NCBI GenBank assembly: GCA_905250075.1
Contig: CAJNOP010000365.1
Coordinates: forward strand, 107,907 to 171,906
DNA from: Rotaria sp. Silwood1
Taxonomy: Eukaryota; Rotifera; Eurotatoria; Philodinida; Philodinidae
Length of the DNA stretch: 64,000 bases
Reading direction: 5' to 3'
Shown: positions 1 to 12,412 of the stretch, piece after piece
How the letters are laid out: every line of letters starts with the position of its first letter
How positions within the stretch are numbered: the first letter of the stretch is position 1
Notes under the pieces: model-generated
The model's input: only the letters and a program-made list of their open reading frames with translations
Database searches by the model: none
What the model was told of the DNA's origin: nothing
Translations under genes and position numbers: made by a program

Positions 1-3000
1 TGAGGACAATACACATATGCTAACCTTAATAATACTATAAAGTTATTAATAACAATAACAAGTGCAAACTAGATAAGGTATAACTACTGTCTATAGTATA
101 TCTTGGACATTATATTAAGAATTTGATACGAAAGAGATTTACTCTATATGATGAAATATAATACATATCCTTAGAATCCACTTATTTTCTATGTCGATAT
201 ATTCTTTATATAAAATTGATTAAAAAATTATAATAACAATACGTTCAGTAGAGATTCAAATGCCAAAAAAAAAAAAAAAAAGAAACAAGAAATTCAAACA
301 ACCTACCACAATATTATATATTGTTAATAGAAAATAGTAATAATATATATGTGTGTGTGTGCGTTATTTTGTTTATAAGAAAGAAATGATGATAATAATC
401 AAGTCACGGATTGATGAACAATAGAACGATTGAAGAATAGATATTATACGAGAAAAAAAAATATCAATAGTGATGACAATGTCAACATCAAGAACATCGT
501 CATTCTCGCATTTTTTTTTTACTTAAGCAATAGGGTCTCTGCTGTTTTGATAACACCATGGTATTTTATTTCTCATTGCTGTACTAGCATACACATGCAC
601 ACATACAAGATCGATTGCTTGCTCGCTTCTCTTCTTTGCCATTCACTTCTTTCTTTCTATACTATTTGCTGCTCCTGTTACTGCTGGTGCTATTGCTTGC
701 TTCTTCCTTTTGCGCGCGCTTTCTCTCTCTCTCTCTCCCTTTCTCTTATGCACTTCTGTATCTTGCCTCATGAGTACGCTACTCAACGAGAGACATACAC
801 AAGTAACAAGCTGTCCCTCGATATAAACAGAACCCTGGATTTCATAAAGTATTTTCTGTTTCCTCACTTGTTTTTTTATCTTTCTTTCCTCTCGTCACAT
901 ATGCGTAAGACTACAAAAGAACAGAAAAGAAAAGGAATATATATATATTGTGTCGTTTCAATTTCGTTTATTCACATAAAGTATGTCCATTGTAGAAACT
1001 CTCGCTTTCTTTTTTTTTTTGTCATATATATTTCAACATCTTGCCATTTCTCTGACACCTATCATTTATCAAATTAATTGAGATTGAAAAATAGAAATGA
1101 AATCATAATTTGGAATAAGTTTTTCTTTTTTTTCGTGTTCTTTTTTTTTTGTTCTTATGATAAAGAATAACTTCAATTTATTATCACGATAACCTTGAAT
1201 TAGAACTGATCGTCTATAATTGGTCATCATTTCCGATGATTTTAAGTGTTCATCGTTCGTTTGTTGTCGGCAATACATCATAAAAGAAGAATAAAGAAAG
1301 AAAGATGAGGAGAAATGACCTTCAATAGTAAGCAACAACAATGCTGATGATGATGATGATGATCATCATCATCATCATCGTCATCCTTGTCGGTGCCTCG
1401 AAATCAAGGCATTACTCTTTTACTCTTGTGTTCTGTTTTCTCCAGACTCATCGATTCTGACAGACGTAGAGACAAAGAACAACACTATATTGTGTGTCAT
1501 GCATGGAAGAACCTCGAAAAAAAATGAAAACGAGAGAATAAAAAACACAGATTCCAATTATCCGCGTATTTCTCGTTTGTTTTCTCTGTCTTTTCCTCAC
1601 TTGTCGTCATCAAGGTCAAACATCACCGTTCTCTATTTTTAAAGAAAAGAAGACAATGTAGGAACAAAAATAAAATAACAATCAATTATTGACTAAAGAT
1701 ATAACATTAAATAGTATCTTTCTTTTATTCAATTTTTTTTTTTTTTAATAATTTTATATAATTTATCAATGTAAACCGAACTAATGTTATTCTTTAACTA
1801 AAAATTTAAAAAAAAAATTGAAAGATAATTTAAGGACATATCGGCCTATTATATTTTGTCTTAAAAGTTTTTATTTTTGATCATAGTATTCTTGACAAGG
1901 TTATATTTTATTATACCTTGTCATATATGTGTTTTTGACCAAGGTAAATGAAACATTTATATTAAAAAATTTTCATGTTTAATTAAAAGAATAATTGGAG
2001 ATATGTTCGATAGAGCTAAGTACTTTTCTTTTTTTTTCCAAGATCTTGACTTCAAATGAAAATGAAGAATATTAGCTTGATTACACATTAATTAATTGTT
2101 TGTTTTCTTTTTGAAAATGATATATCCTCTTGAATTATGATATTTTGTATTAAGACTACTTTATGAAATATATTCTATTGTTGATTAAAAATCAAGTTTT
2201 AATCATGTCAAGAGAGACATTTATAAAAAAAAAAGAAAAAAAGAATAATTGTAATAATAAGATTAGATCTAATTTGAACTTATTTTATTTAATATAATGG
2301 AAAATTGTAATTTTATTTGAATGATATTTATTACTGAAATATATTACCTTGAGACTACCAGCTTGAAGAAAAACTAAATTAGAAGCTTTGTTTAGATTTC
2401 TATTGTAAAGAAAACTAAGTGAAATGATTAATTTTTGGAATTTATTTTTACGAAAATTTTGACATATAAACAAAACTAAATACTCAATGAGATAGAACGG
2501 CAATGTTTGCAGTTGGAAAACATGTATAAGATTCTATTTTTTTTTTGTATTCTGTGGTTTTGATTATAAAAAACCACTTTTCTATGAGTGTTGCATATCA
2601 AAAGTATCGTGACAAAACTTTCTGGATTTTTTTAAACGTCTCCATGGAACTTTTATAACAAAACTGGTTAGCTTGTGTCATGTCACAACGCTTGAACGAG
2701 AGTTATTGTTACAGTCTATAAATTCATTTTTGAAAAATTCTTCTCCGTTTATGTACAAATTTGTTTTTCATTAGAAGATCACATTATTTATTCTCTATAT
2801 TTGAAGATATTATTTAAAAAACAAAAACGAAGATTAAGTAGATCACTGAAAATTTTAGAAATACATAAAGTTTGTCATTGAACGCTAAATATTTATATAA
2901 GTATTGTGTTTACTTTGATTATCAGATACACAAAAGAAGCACTTAAAGTATGTTTTCTATTATGATAGATTTTGTTAATGAGAAATATTAAGGAAATAAA

Positions 3001-4304
3001 TATAAAGCAAATTTCAAAAATTAAGACAATGGTCAAGTGAAATTTAACTAAAAAGGTTATGATAATTTATAATGTTTTTTCCTACAGTTAATTTATATAA
3101 CCACATTTATTCATTATAGATAAAAGAGGCTCTTAAGAGTACTTTCCCTTGCCGGGATTTGTGGTGAATAGTTTATCAAAAAAACTGTGAAATTTTAAGG
3201 AGAGGTACATCTTGACATGTAATGCAAAGATTTATTAATCCAGATGCTGTCTGGGATTACAATACTCCTCAAATTTGGATTCTGTTTCCTCGAGATACTA
3301 TGTTCGATCGAGCTAAACATTATTACAGACATTAGATGCTTTTTGTAAGAACTACCAAAAATCAGTAGAACAATACTTTTAGAAACAAAAAAAAAATATC
3401 CATCCTAAACAGTTTATTGCATAGGTGAAAAAAAGTAACGTCCTTTTTTTGATTTGACATAAAACACGAAACAATGTAGAGTTTTCGCTAGTTTGAATTC
3501 TTCAACGTTTAAAGACAATGTTTGGATCTTAAAATGAATTCACAAGAGAATTTCTTCAGACACTCGTTTCATATCCTTAAAGAATTTGGATTTGACAAAA
3601 CTATCGATTTTTTTCTAGACGCTGTAGGTTTTTCGGCAAACTTAGATTTTGATCTTAAACTTTGCACATATAGAAAACTCAACTAAATTAGCTTTTATTA
3701 AAAAAATCAGAAAGTCGGAAGATTGTTCCGAATATGAAACTTTGAAAAAAAAAAGGTCTATATCTTGACAGTCTCATATCTCGAACAGGCTTTGTTCAAA
3801 ACTTCTGCCTTCTTTTTTTATGACAGTTAATTTAATCGAGTTCTCTATATGCACAAAGTGTAAAACTGAAATTCAAGTATTTCAAAAACCTAGAACCTCA
3901 AGAAAATGTCTATAGATAGGCAAAAATTATTGAATCTCGAAAGAAAGTGTTAGGAAGAGGTTCTCTTCTCACTCGATGAATACTACTTCAGACTATATAA
4001 CTTAGGCATACGCCCTGAAATGCATATTTAAAAAATTAGAATCATTCAATCAAAAATAAACTGATTCATAATCCAATGATATTTAAATTTCTTAGTAAAT
4101 AACGCATGATTTACTAATTTAAGAAAAACTTTATTATTATTATTATGATATAAATGATTACATAATCATTGCATGAAAAAAAGAAACCATATTGGAATGT
4201 ACACGAAGTAAGCCAATGAAAAAAAAAACGAACGAACAAAACGATAGAAAAAAATTGTGCAGAAAAAAAAACGAAAAAGAAAAAAAATTGAGATTCATGT
4301 CGAA
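1..4304. other. AT-rich stretch without a recognisable gene
   Basis: I see only short chance reading frames, homopolymer tracts and microsatellites here, including a (GT)n run near 350, a (CT)n run near 720 and a GAT/ATC palindromic microsatellite at 1340-1380. The first frame (430-1077) is low in complexity and has no family resemblance. The segment lies downstream of the ATPase-like gene, so its right end should hold that gene's 3' UTR. Confidence 0.6.
1340..1380. repeat. Palindromic GAT/ATC trinucleotide repeat
   Basis: A run of GAT units switches directly into ATC units, so the tract is its own reverse complement and could form a hairpin. It lies in non-coding sequence. Confidence 0.85.
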
Positions 4305-7300
4305 TCAATGATATGTCTCTTTAGCTACCCAACCTTCAGGACTTTTCCTAATAAAAAGTTTTCGTATTTCATCATAACCAAAAATTAGTAATGCAAATGG
4401 TATAGGACATAACCACCATAGAGGTCTAAATATAATAAATATTTTAAAAACAAATCGAAGAAAAAAAAAAAAAACTTATCTTACTGTAATCGTTCAAGAA
4501 AAATTGCACGATTAAGACCTGGTATATAAATCAATAGAACAGCTACAACTGGCATAAATATTAAACAAAAATTGACAAACATATTTCTATGTAAAAAAAA
4601 ATCAAATAAACAAAAATAATACATAGAATTAAATAAATATTAATTATAATTTAATTTACGTTCGTAAACCCTGTTGAAATAATGATAAACGACGAGTTTT
4701 ACATATAAGTAAATTAGCCATTTGTACAATAATTATAGCTGCTAAAAATGCTGCATAACCCATATATTCAAGTATTTTTCTTTGTCGAAAAGTCTATATA
4801 AAATATATATAAATATTATTTAGAAAATAAATTATTTTTTTCTTATTTTACCCATTCTTGTCCATATGAATCTTCTAAATCATTAATTGCTGCTGCATCC
4901 CAAGCTTTTCGAATACCTATTAAACGTGATGGCCAAAATCCATTTTCAGCCATAACAACAACCCATGTAAAAAATCCAGCTGTTATTTGTATAACACCAA
5001 TTTGTCCCCAACAAAGTGATAAAAGTCTAACATATAAAAAAAATTAAAATTTTCTTTTATTCAATAATTTCTTCTTCGTTTACTTTCGATTAATAAGTAA
5101 ATCTCGAAATTTATCAATAGGTCCTCTTGTCATTATATCAGATTCTGGTCTTTCATATGCAAGTGATATTGTTGGTAATAATTGTGTTATTAAATCAACA
5201 AGTAATAATGTTATTGGACCAAGTGTTAATGGTATTTGAAATATAATAAACATAAGAAATGGTGTAAGTTGTGTTACATTAACAACAATACAATAAGCTA
5301 AACATTTTTTTATATTTTCCCATAAATAACGACCTTCTTCAATAGCTCCAACAAGTGTATTTAAATCATTATCAAGTAAAACAAGATCAGCTTCTTGTCG
5401 TGATGCTTCACTACTACCATTAAGCATAGCAACACTAACATCAGCTTTTTTTATAGCACCACGATCATCAGATGATTGACAAAAACATGCTACAACAGCT
5501 TTACCTAATTGTGCACATTCAACAATTTTTTGTTTTTGTCGAAGTGTTGTTCGAGCAAAACAAACTTCAGGTGCATTTATTATTGTATCAGCTAAATCAA
5601 GTTGTGATATACTATGTAAATCACGTCCATGAATAACAATAGCTGTTGCTTGTCTATGAAAAAAAGAAAAAGAAATTCTTATCGAATATTTATTTTAAAT
5701 ATACCGTGGTTCAACACGTTCAACTGGTATACCAAGTTTAATAGCTACATCTTCAACAGTTTCAGATTCAGCTGAAAATATAGTTAAATCTTTAGCAAGT
5801 GCACATGCAGTAACTGGATGATCACCAGATATTAAAATAACCTATAAAGAAAATACAAATTCTTTATTTACTTTATGAAATCTCATGTATGTAAGAATCA
5901 AATTTGGAATTGGTACCAGACCTACCGATTTGCTAGTAGACCCCATCGGGTCCGAAAATTTTAGACCTGTCAGTAGTCTATTTGTCGGTTTTCAGTCTAG
6001 TCTGATTGTCTTCGGTTTGTTATTATTACTTTTTAGAATAGAGAAGCTAGTATATTTTTACTTTGTTTTAATAATTGAAACAACATCTTAAAATTTGGAG
6101 CCGATAAATTTCTAGTTGACAGCGAAATTCAAGCTCTAATTGTTGACCGAACGCTTCACAATATGCAATGAGTGATCTCGAAGCATACTGAATATATTGA
6201 TGGGAGTCAAGAACAGTTAATCACAGATTCAGAAAATAAATGCAGTCAAAACTAGAAATTTTACATCGCAAAATTTCAAGTTCACTTCCGAGACTCTTAA
6301 TAGGCAAAAAAATTCAAAATTAAACTTTGTACTTGATTTAGAATTTCCTATTGGGAATACTAACTGACGAATGGAAAAGTTTTGTCAAGTAAGGATAATA
6401 CTATTTCTTAATTTTTTCAAGATAACTAAAACTATAAGGAGTATTCTAATTTTCAAATACGTGAAAACAATAATCTCAAATAATAAAAACAAAAAATAAC
6501 ATCAAATCGATCACTTCTTGTAAAGAAACAATCTTAGTACATGATTGACAAAATGAAAGATGTTAGTATTAAAAATCTCAAGAACTTCAATCAATTTCAA
6601 CTCTATTCATTATGAATAATTTACTTTAACACCAGCTAATCGACATTTTTCAATAGCTGTAACAGCTTTTTCTTGAATTGGATCACTAAATGACATAAGA
6701 CCAAGAAAACGCCAATTTTCTTGAGGACCATCATCACGATGATATTGTCGATCAGCAAAACCTAAATTAAATAACAATAAGACAAAAAAAAACAAAGTAA
6801 TTTCAATTTACCAAGAACAGTTTCACCAAGTGAAGCCATTTGAATAAGTGCTTCATTAAACATTCGTTCTAAAACAATATCACCATCTTTTGGTATTTCT
6901 TCATCATTTAAAAAAACAGTTGCACATCGATGAAAAATACGTTCTGGTGCACCCATCATACAATCAAGATACATTCCTTCCATATTTGGTTCATTATTAA
7001 AATGAAATGATTCCTTAAGAAACGAAAAAAAACATGACATGAAATAATTTTTTATCGATTACAAACAATTCTTTTATTTTCCGGTGTAAACGGACGAAAA
7101 TCACGTCGAGGATACAATTGACGTATAGCAGCTATATCCAAATCGGCATATTCAGCATATTTTATTATTGCTATTTCACGTGCATCACCTTCCCTAATTT
7201 AATTTTTCAAAAATAAAATAATATGAAAAAAAAAACAAGACTTTTTATTTTAGTCGAATGAACAAACCATTCTGTTAATGTTGCATGTCGAGTTGCTTGA

Positions 7301-10300
7301 TGTTGATCAGTAAAACATTCTGCTTGACTACAAAGTATAGCTGTACGCATTAATGTTTGCCAACCTGACATTTGCATACATTCTTGTATAACTAAAAAAG
7401 GAAAACATAAATTTTTAGTTGAATAAATTTAAATTAAATATATACCTGTTAGATCATCTGATAGAGCAGGTAATAGAATACGTTCTTGATTTGATGGTAT
7501 CCATATTTGACTAGTTGCCATATTATTACTTGTTAAAATTGATCTATCAACAAATAATATTGTTGTACAAGCTAAATCATATAATGCATCAATAACTTTA
7601 ACAAGACAATTTCTTGTTGCCATACGTTGTGCTGTACGTGTTAAACATAACTATAAATATATAGCAAAAAAAAAACGAAAATATTTCAAAAAATTTTTCT
7701 TTTTTTTTTTTTTACATGTATTATAGCTGGTAAAATTTCTGGTATACAAGCAATATAAACTGATATCATTATTTGTATAGCATAAAGCCAATAATAACCG
7801 GTTGAATATAGAATAATAAAGAAAATAACACCAAGAGCAAGACCAAGTACCGTAAGAAAAAGAAATAAAGAACGTATTGTACGTGCATATATTGTTCGTT
7901 TAGGATCCAAACCTAAAAATTTTTACAAAGAGAAAAATTATTAGCATTATCTAATTGCTGTTACTAATCATAGGGAAATCATTTTATTCTCATCATTTTG
8001 AAAATACATCTTCAGAAACTCAATAAGAAGATAGTAATGAGAGTTTATTAATATATACAGTCTTTGATCATATTTGAACATCGTTCGTCACGGCCTATGA
8101 CAGCTTCTGAATAGTGTCTATTCTAAGGGGTTTAAAGTAGCGGCGTAACCAGAGTTTTGGCGATGGTAGGGCTCAGCAACGCTTAAATATTCGGTGGTAG
8201 GGCTCAGGTTACTGAGGCCTGTGGGGTGGTAGGGCTGAACGGTCGGGTGGTAGGGCTGAGCCCCCCTGGCCCTACCTTGGTTACGCCACTAGTTTAAAGT
8301 GTCACTCTTATAATTCAGTAGTTCTTTTAAATTGTATTTCATAAAAATTCTTCATCATAACTTACTTTCAGTTGTATTTGACATTTTACCCAATAATGTA
8401 TGTTCAGCAGTTTTAACAACAATTCCAATAGCTGATCCATGAGTAACCTAAAGAAATAAAAACCTCAATCATTCTCTGAATTTTATTTATAATATAAAAA
8501 TCAATATAACTTACACTTGTTCCACACAATAATAAATTATTTGTTTCTAATGGATTTGTATTTGTATAATCAGCTGATTTAGGTACAGGATCAGAATCTT
8601 TTGTTAAAATTGAATTATCAATAAGAAGACCAGATGTATGTACAATACGAATATCAGCTGGAACACGATCTCCACCACGTACATGTATTATATCACCACG
8701 TACAAGATCTTCAGAATTAATACGTTGCCATTCACCTTCACGTTTAACATCGACTTGCTAAAAAAGAATAAATAAAGAAAAAAAAACAAAGATTATATTC
8801 AACGCCCAAAAATAAAAACTAATTATTATTTTTTTTTTCTTTTTTCTGTTAAATTATTTTATTTATATGCAGATCAAAAAATGAAAACGAAATGATGAAG
8901 ATCCTAATAAGTGCTCAACATTTTTTGTTTAATCCATGTTAAATATGGCACTGTACGAACGTAGACACCTGGAAATCCACGTTTCGAACAACCATAACCA
9001 TATGATGTAATACCACTTATTGTCCATTCACCATTTTCTTGATACATTAATGGACCACCACTATCACCAGCACTTTAAAAATAAACCAATTAATATTTTT
9101 TTTTTCCATATCGAAAATAAAAATAAAAATTTTTACCAAGTATCTTTTGACCAATCTAAAGCTGCTGCACATAATTGTTTTGATGTATCATAATGAACAT
9201 CTGTATAAACTCGACAATTAGTTGCTGGTAATATATTAACATTAGCTTGTCGTAGTACATTTGAATGAACACGTGATGTTTCTGTTATTGTACCCCAACC
9301 AGCAATAGTTACTTGTGTACCAGGTAATATATTATTTGATGGTAAACATATTGGTAATGTATATTTTGTTATTATTACAGGTCGATCAAGTCTTATTATT
9401 GCAATATCATTTTCAAATGTACTTGATATAAATCTTTCATGTACAAATATACGTTTAACACCATAAATTTCATCTGTTCGTGTTGAACGTATATCATGTA
9501 TACCAATACGTAAAATAAATAATGATTCTAATGTTGGATTTGTTATTGTAAATGGAACATAACGATCATCAATTTTTTGTTCAAGACAATGTGCAGCTGT
9601 AAGAACATGTGATGGTTCAATTAATGTTCCACCACATATATGTGTACGATTTTGCCATAAACCATTTCGAGCACGATATCGTATACCAATAGATACAAGC
9701 CATGGCCAATTATTTGGTGTTGATTCAACACCATTAATTATTCTTGAAAGCATTGAATTAAATAAATTCATTAAAAATCCAGTACGTGTTGTTGATTGTA
9801 ATATATTTGATGATATTACACGACCACATTTTGTTTGTACAACACGTGATTGATTATCAATAAATGAATTTATTTGTGTTTTATTTTTATAATATATATC
9901 TCGTATATTATTTGATGTTATTGGACAACAATAACGTACACTATAATCATCACAAATTTTTTGTTGAAATTTTGGATCATAATTATTTAAACAAAATACA
10001 TCATATGAACGTAATAATATCATATCAAGTGTATGATTCATATCAATACCGACTTGATTAACAGCTGATATACTATGAGGTTCAGCACAAACAATAGTTG
10101 GATGTCGACTACGTATCGCAGCATGTAATTCATATTCACCTTTTAATGATGGTTTATGAAAATTAAACCATGGTGTCCATGATAATGAATCTTTTAATTC
10201 ACATGATGTTGTATCTTGTCCATTAATAATTGTTGTTAAAAAAATTAATAAATAAATGAATACCATTGTCAACATCATTTTATTTTATTTTATTTTGTTT

Positions 10301-11823
10301 TCTTTTTTTCTGTTTTTTTTTTTTATATTCAATAACGATTAGTTACAATAATAAACATCAAGTCGAGACTTATTGGATTAAAAAAAATGACGAGAGTTCG
10401 AATAAAATATATATAATAATATGTTAAAATAAAAAAAAAATGTCATCATTATGTTGTATATGTGTCTGTCGATTTTTGAAGGATCATCTTCATTATTCAC
10501 AAACTTATATTATGATGTGATGTTTAAGAGAAGGACGAACATGAATACACACCTTTCTCCTTTTTTTCTTCTTCTCTCTTAAACATACTTTCGTCCTCTG
10601 ACGATAATCGGAGGGCTTCCGTTTTGTTACATTGTCTACTGATCTTTTTTTCTTTTTGTTGTTATGTACACGAAATAACTCAATTTAGAATTTTTTTCTT
10701 ACTTGTTTTATTTGATATCGTAAATATTGTAATTTGTTGGCACTTATATGACTAACAGCAAATGTAAAAATACTTGGTAAAAGAATGAATATTATCAATA
10801 CAATAAGCATATAGAGCTAAATATAAAATTACAAAAACATAGAAAAATTAAATATATATATATTAAATATTGATTAAATTACATTCTCATATGTTGGTTC
10901 TTGACGTGTATTAAGTTGTATAGCAAAAGCCACAAAACAAAGTATAGCAAGTAATGATAAAATTGAAACAAATAGTATATAAGGTTGTAACCAAAATCGT
11001 TCACATGATTTTGAAACGCTAACATGTGGTGGTTCAATATGATTACGACCTTCATCAATTAATCGTTGTTTAGCTTGAATTTTTGTTAAACCCTTTATCA
11101 ATGTCAAAAGAAAAACAAAACAAAAGAAACATTTAAATTTTAAAATAAATAAATAGAACTTTATATATCTTAATGAAATTCATAAGTTTGGAAATGATTT
11201 TTCTTTCATAGATTAAAAAAGAAAAACGACAAAGGTCAGTTTGTTAAATAATCTGATAAGACAGATGATGATAATACCAATTTGTTTTTCTTTTTTTTTC
11301 CCCGTGAATCTTTCAAAAGTTCATTCGAAAAGTTTATTATCCTTCATTTAGTTTTTTTTTTTTTTTTTTGTTAATTCTTAAATATTTCTTATAAATGATC
11401 TTCATCAAATATTTTTTTTTCTGATTAAAATTTAACATAATCTTTTAATTACCGTTCTTAAATCTGTATCAAATCTATGAACAAGTTCTTCAATTGAAAT
11501 TTGATGTTCATCCTAATACATAAAGAAAATAATTTTACATATGAAAAAGAAATATAATTCTCAAATATTAATAAAAACTTACATAAACAAGATCAGCATT
11601 AATATCATTTAAATCAATTTCATTGCCAATACGTTTTCGTTTTGTACGATTAGCTGTTCGTATATGATCTCTACTAACAGCCGATCTATAAGATATTATA
11701 CGTGTTGAATCATTTCGATCATCATTACCGCCATTTGCATAAGCACCATTCTAAAAAGTAGCAAAAAAAAATGCGCTTATGAACTTCTCAAGGTCTTCAT
11801 ACTGATAACCTTTTTCTTACCAT
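4305..11823 (-). CDS. Na+/K+-ATPase alpha-subunit-like protein with degenerate catalytic motifs
   Basis: Exons, 5' to 3': 11823-11821, 11750-11583, 11512-11453, 11092-10883, 10816-10703, 8757-8515, 8447-8366, 7912-7716, 7650-7446, 7391-7268, 7193-7067, 7013-6812, 6761-6625, 5841-5705, 5653-5084, 5026-4852, 4793-4660, 4586-4485, 4425-4305. They join in phase to 1,036 codons, close to the usual alpha-subunit length, and resemblance to P-type IIC ATPases runs from the N-terminal region to the C-terminal KETYH. Key sites have decayed. The actuator TGES is TKDS (237-240). The phosphorylation motif DKTGT is DRSIL (Asp394 kept). KGAPER is MGAPER. TGDGVNDSPA is [10 protein letters not shown] (727-736). 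In M5 and M6, the Glu and second Asp that bind cations are Gln798 and Gln827. SGDHP (629-633) remains. Membrane segments are intact. The initiator ATG forms the whole coding part of exon 1. I infer a folded membrane protein unlikely to pump ions. Intron 5 holds a protease gene; the introns at 5842-6624 and 7913-8365 are also long. Confidence 0.9.
8138..8291. mobile_element. 154-bp hAT-type MITE in an ATPase intron
   Basis: The element has terminal inverted repeats TAGCGGCGTAACCA and TGGTTACGCCACTA (one mismatch). It is flanked by a perfect 8-bp duplication, GTTTAAAG, at 8130-8137 and 8292-8299. Inside are four imperfect copies of a GGTAGGGCT motif. An 8-bp duplication and ends that start TAGNG fit the hAT superfamily. 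It has no coding capacity. Confidence 0.85.
8904..10278 (-). CDS. Secreted WxxW-domain trypsin-like serine protease, nested in the ATPase intron
   Basis: Two exons (10278-9137, 9072-8904) join at a phase-2 intron into 436 codons. Residues 1-20 are a hydrophobic signal peptide. Residues about 26-119 resemble the mucin-type WxxW module (WTPWF near 34-38, ending [11 protein letters not shown] with paired cysteines). A linker leads to the activation site SR|IING at 179/180 and an S1 peptidase domain. The triad is visible: His230 in LTAAHC, Asp291 in ENDIAII and Ser385 in GDSGGP. Asp379 sits where trypsin has its specificity-pocket Asp, so cleavage after Lys or Arg is expected. The gene lies wholly within intron 5 of the ATPase-like gene, on the same strand. 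Secretion and activity are inferred from sequence only. Confidence 0.9.
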
Positions 11824-12412
11824 TTTTACTTTATTGATTGAATGTTTTCTATAAGAAGTAAAGGATTATTCATATAACCTTGAGAATGTCGTGTTTAAGC
11901 AAAGGACACAACGATATAGACTCAATCTGTCCACTACTCTAATGGCGGTCAACGCATATATGAATGAATCATACACCTCTAGACATGAGTTTCTATTTCT
12001 TTCTTTTTTTTCCTTCTTCTTTTTTCTCTTTTTCTGCGTCCCTTTTACCTCTTACTTTTTTTTTTTTATTTCTTTTATATTTCAACCCAGTGTCGCGATT
12101 GGGCATTGAAAACGGAACAGACGGAAGAAAATTTCACTCGGCCAACATTACCATTGTCGACATTTTGCGTTCTTTATTAATTCACCGCTAAAAGAGAGAC
12201 ATATGTATGCATAGAAGAGAGAGAAAAAAAAATTGGCATAATAACCATTCTCTAGTGCTTTAATTCATTTTATGATGCTCTCTTTGTTTTTTTTATATAG
12301 ACTTTCTTTTTATATGATGATTGAAAAAAAAAAAACTGAAGTGTTGACATAAATTGAACTAAATATAACTATATAATTACAAAGACACAAAAAAAGAAAA
12401 TCAATGTTTAAG
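11824..12412. other. Intergenic spacer between ATPase-like and esterase genes
   Basis: This holds the presumed 5' UTR and promoter side of the ATPase-like gene and the 3' side of the esterase gene. It contains long T-rich tracts. The plus-strand frames at 11891-12191 are low in complexity and overlap each other, so I do not call them genes. Confidence 0.6.

Noticed and set aside
430-1077. 215-codon plus-strand frame
   Set aside because: Low-complexity Ser/Leu/Phe/Tyr sequence arising from CT-rich tracts, no family resemblance and a contradicting frame on the other strand.
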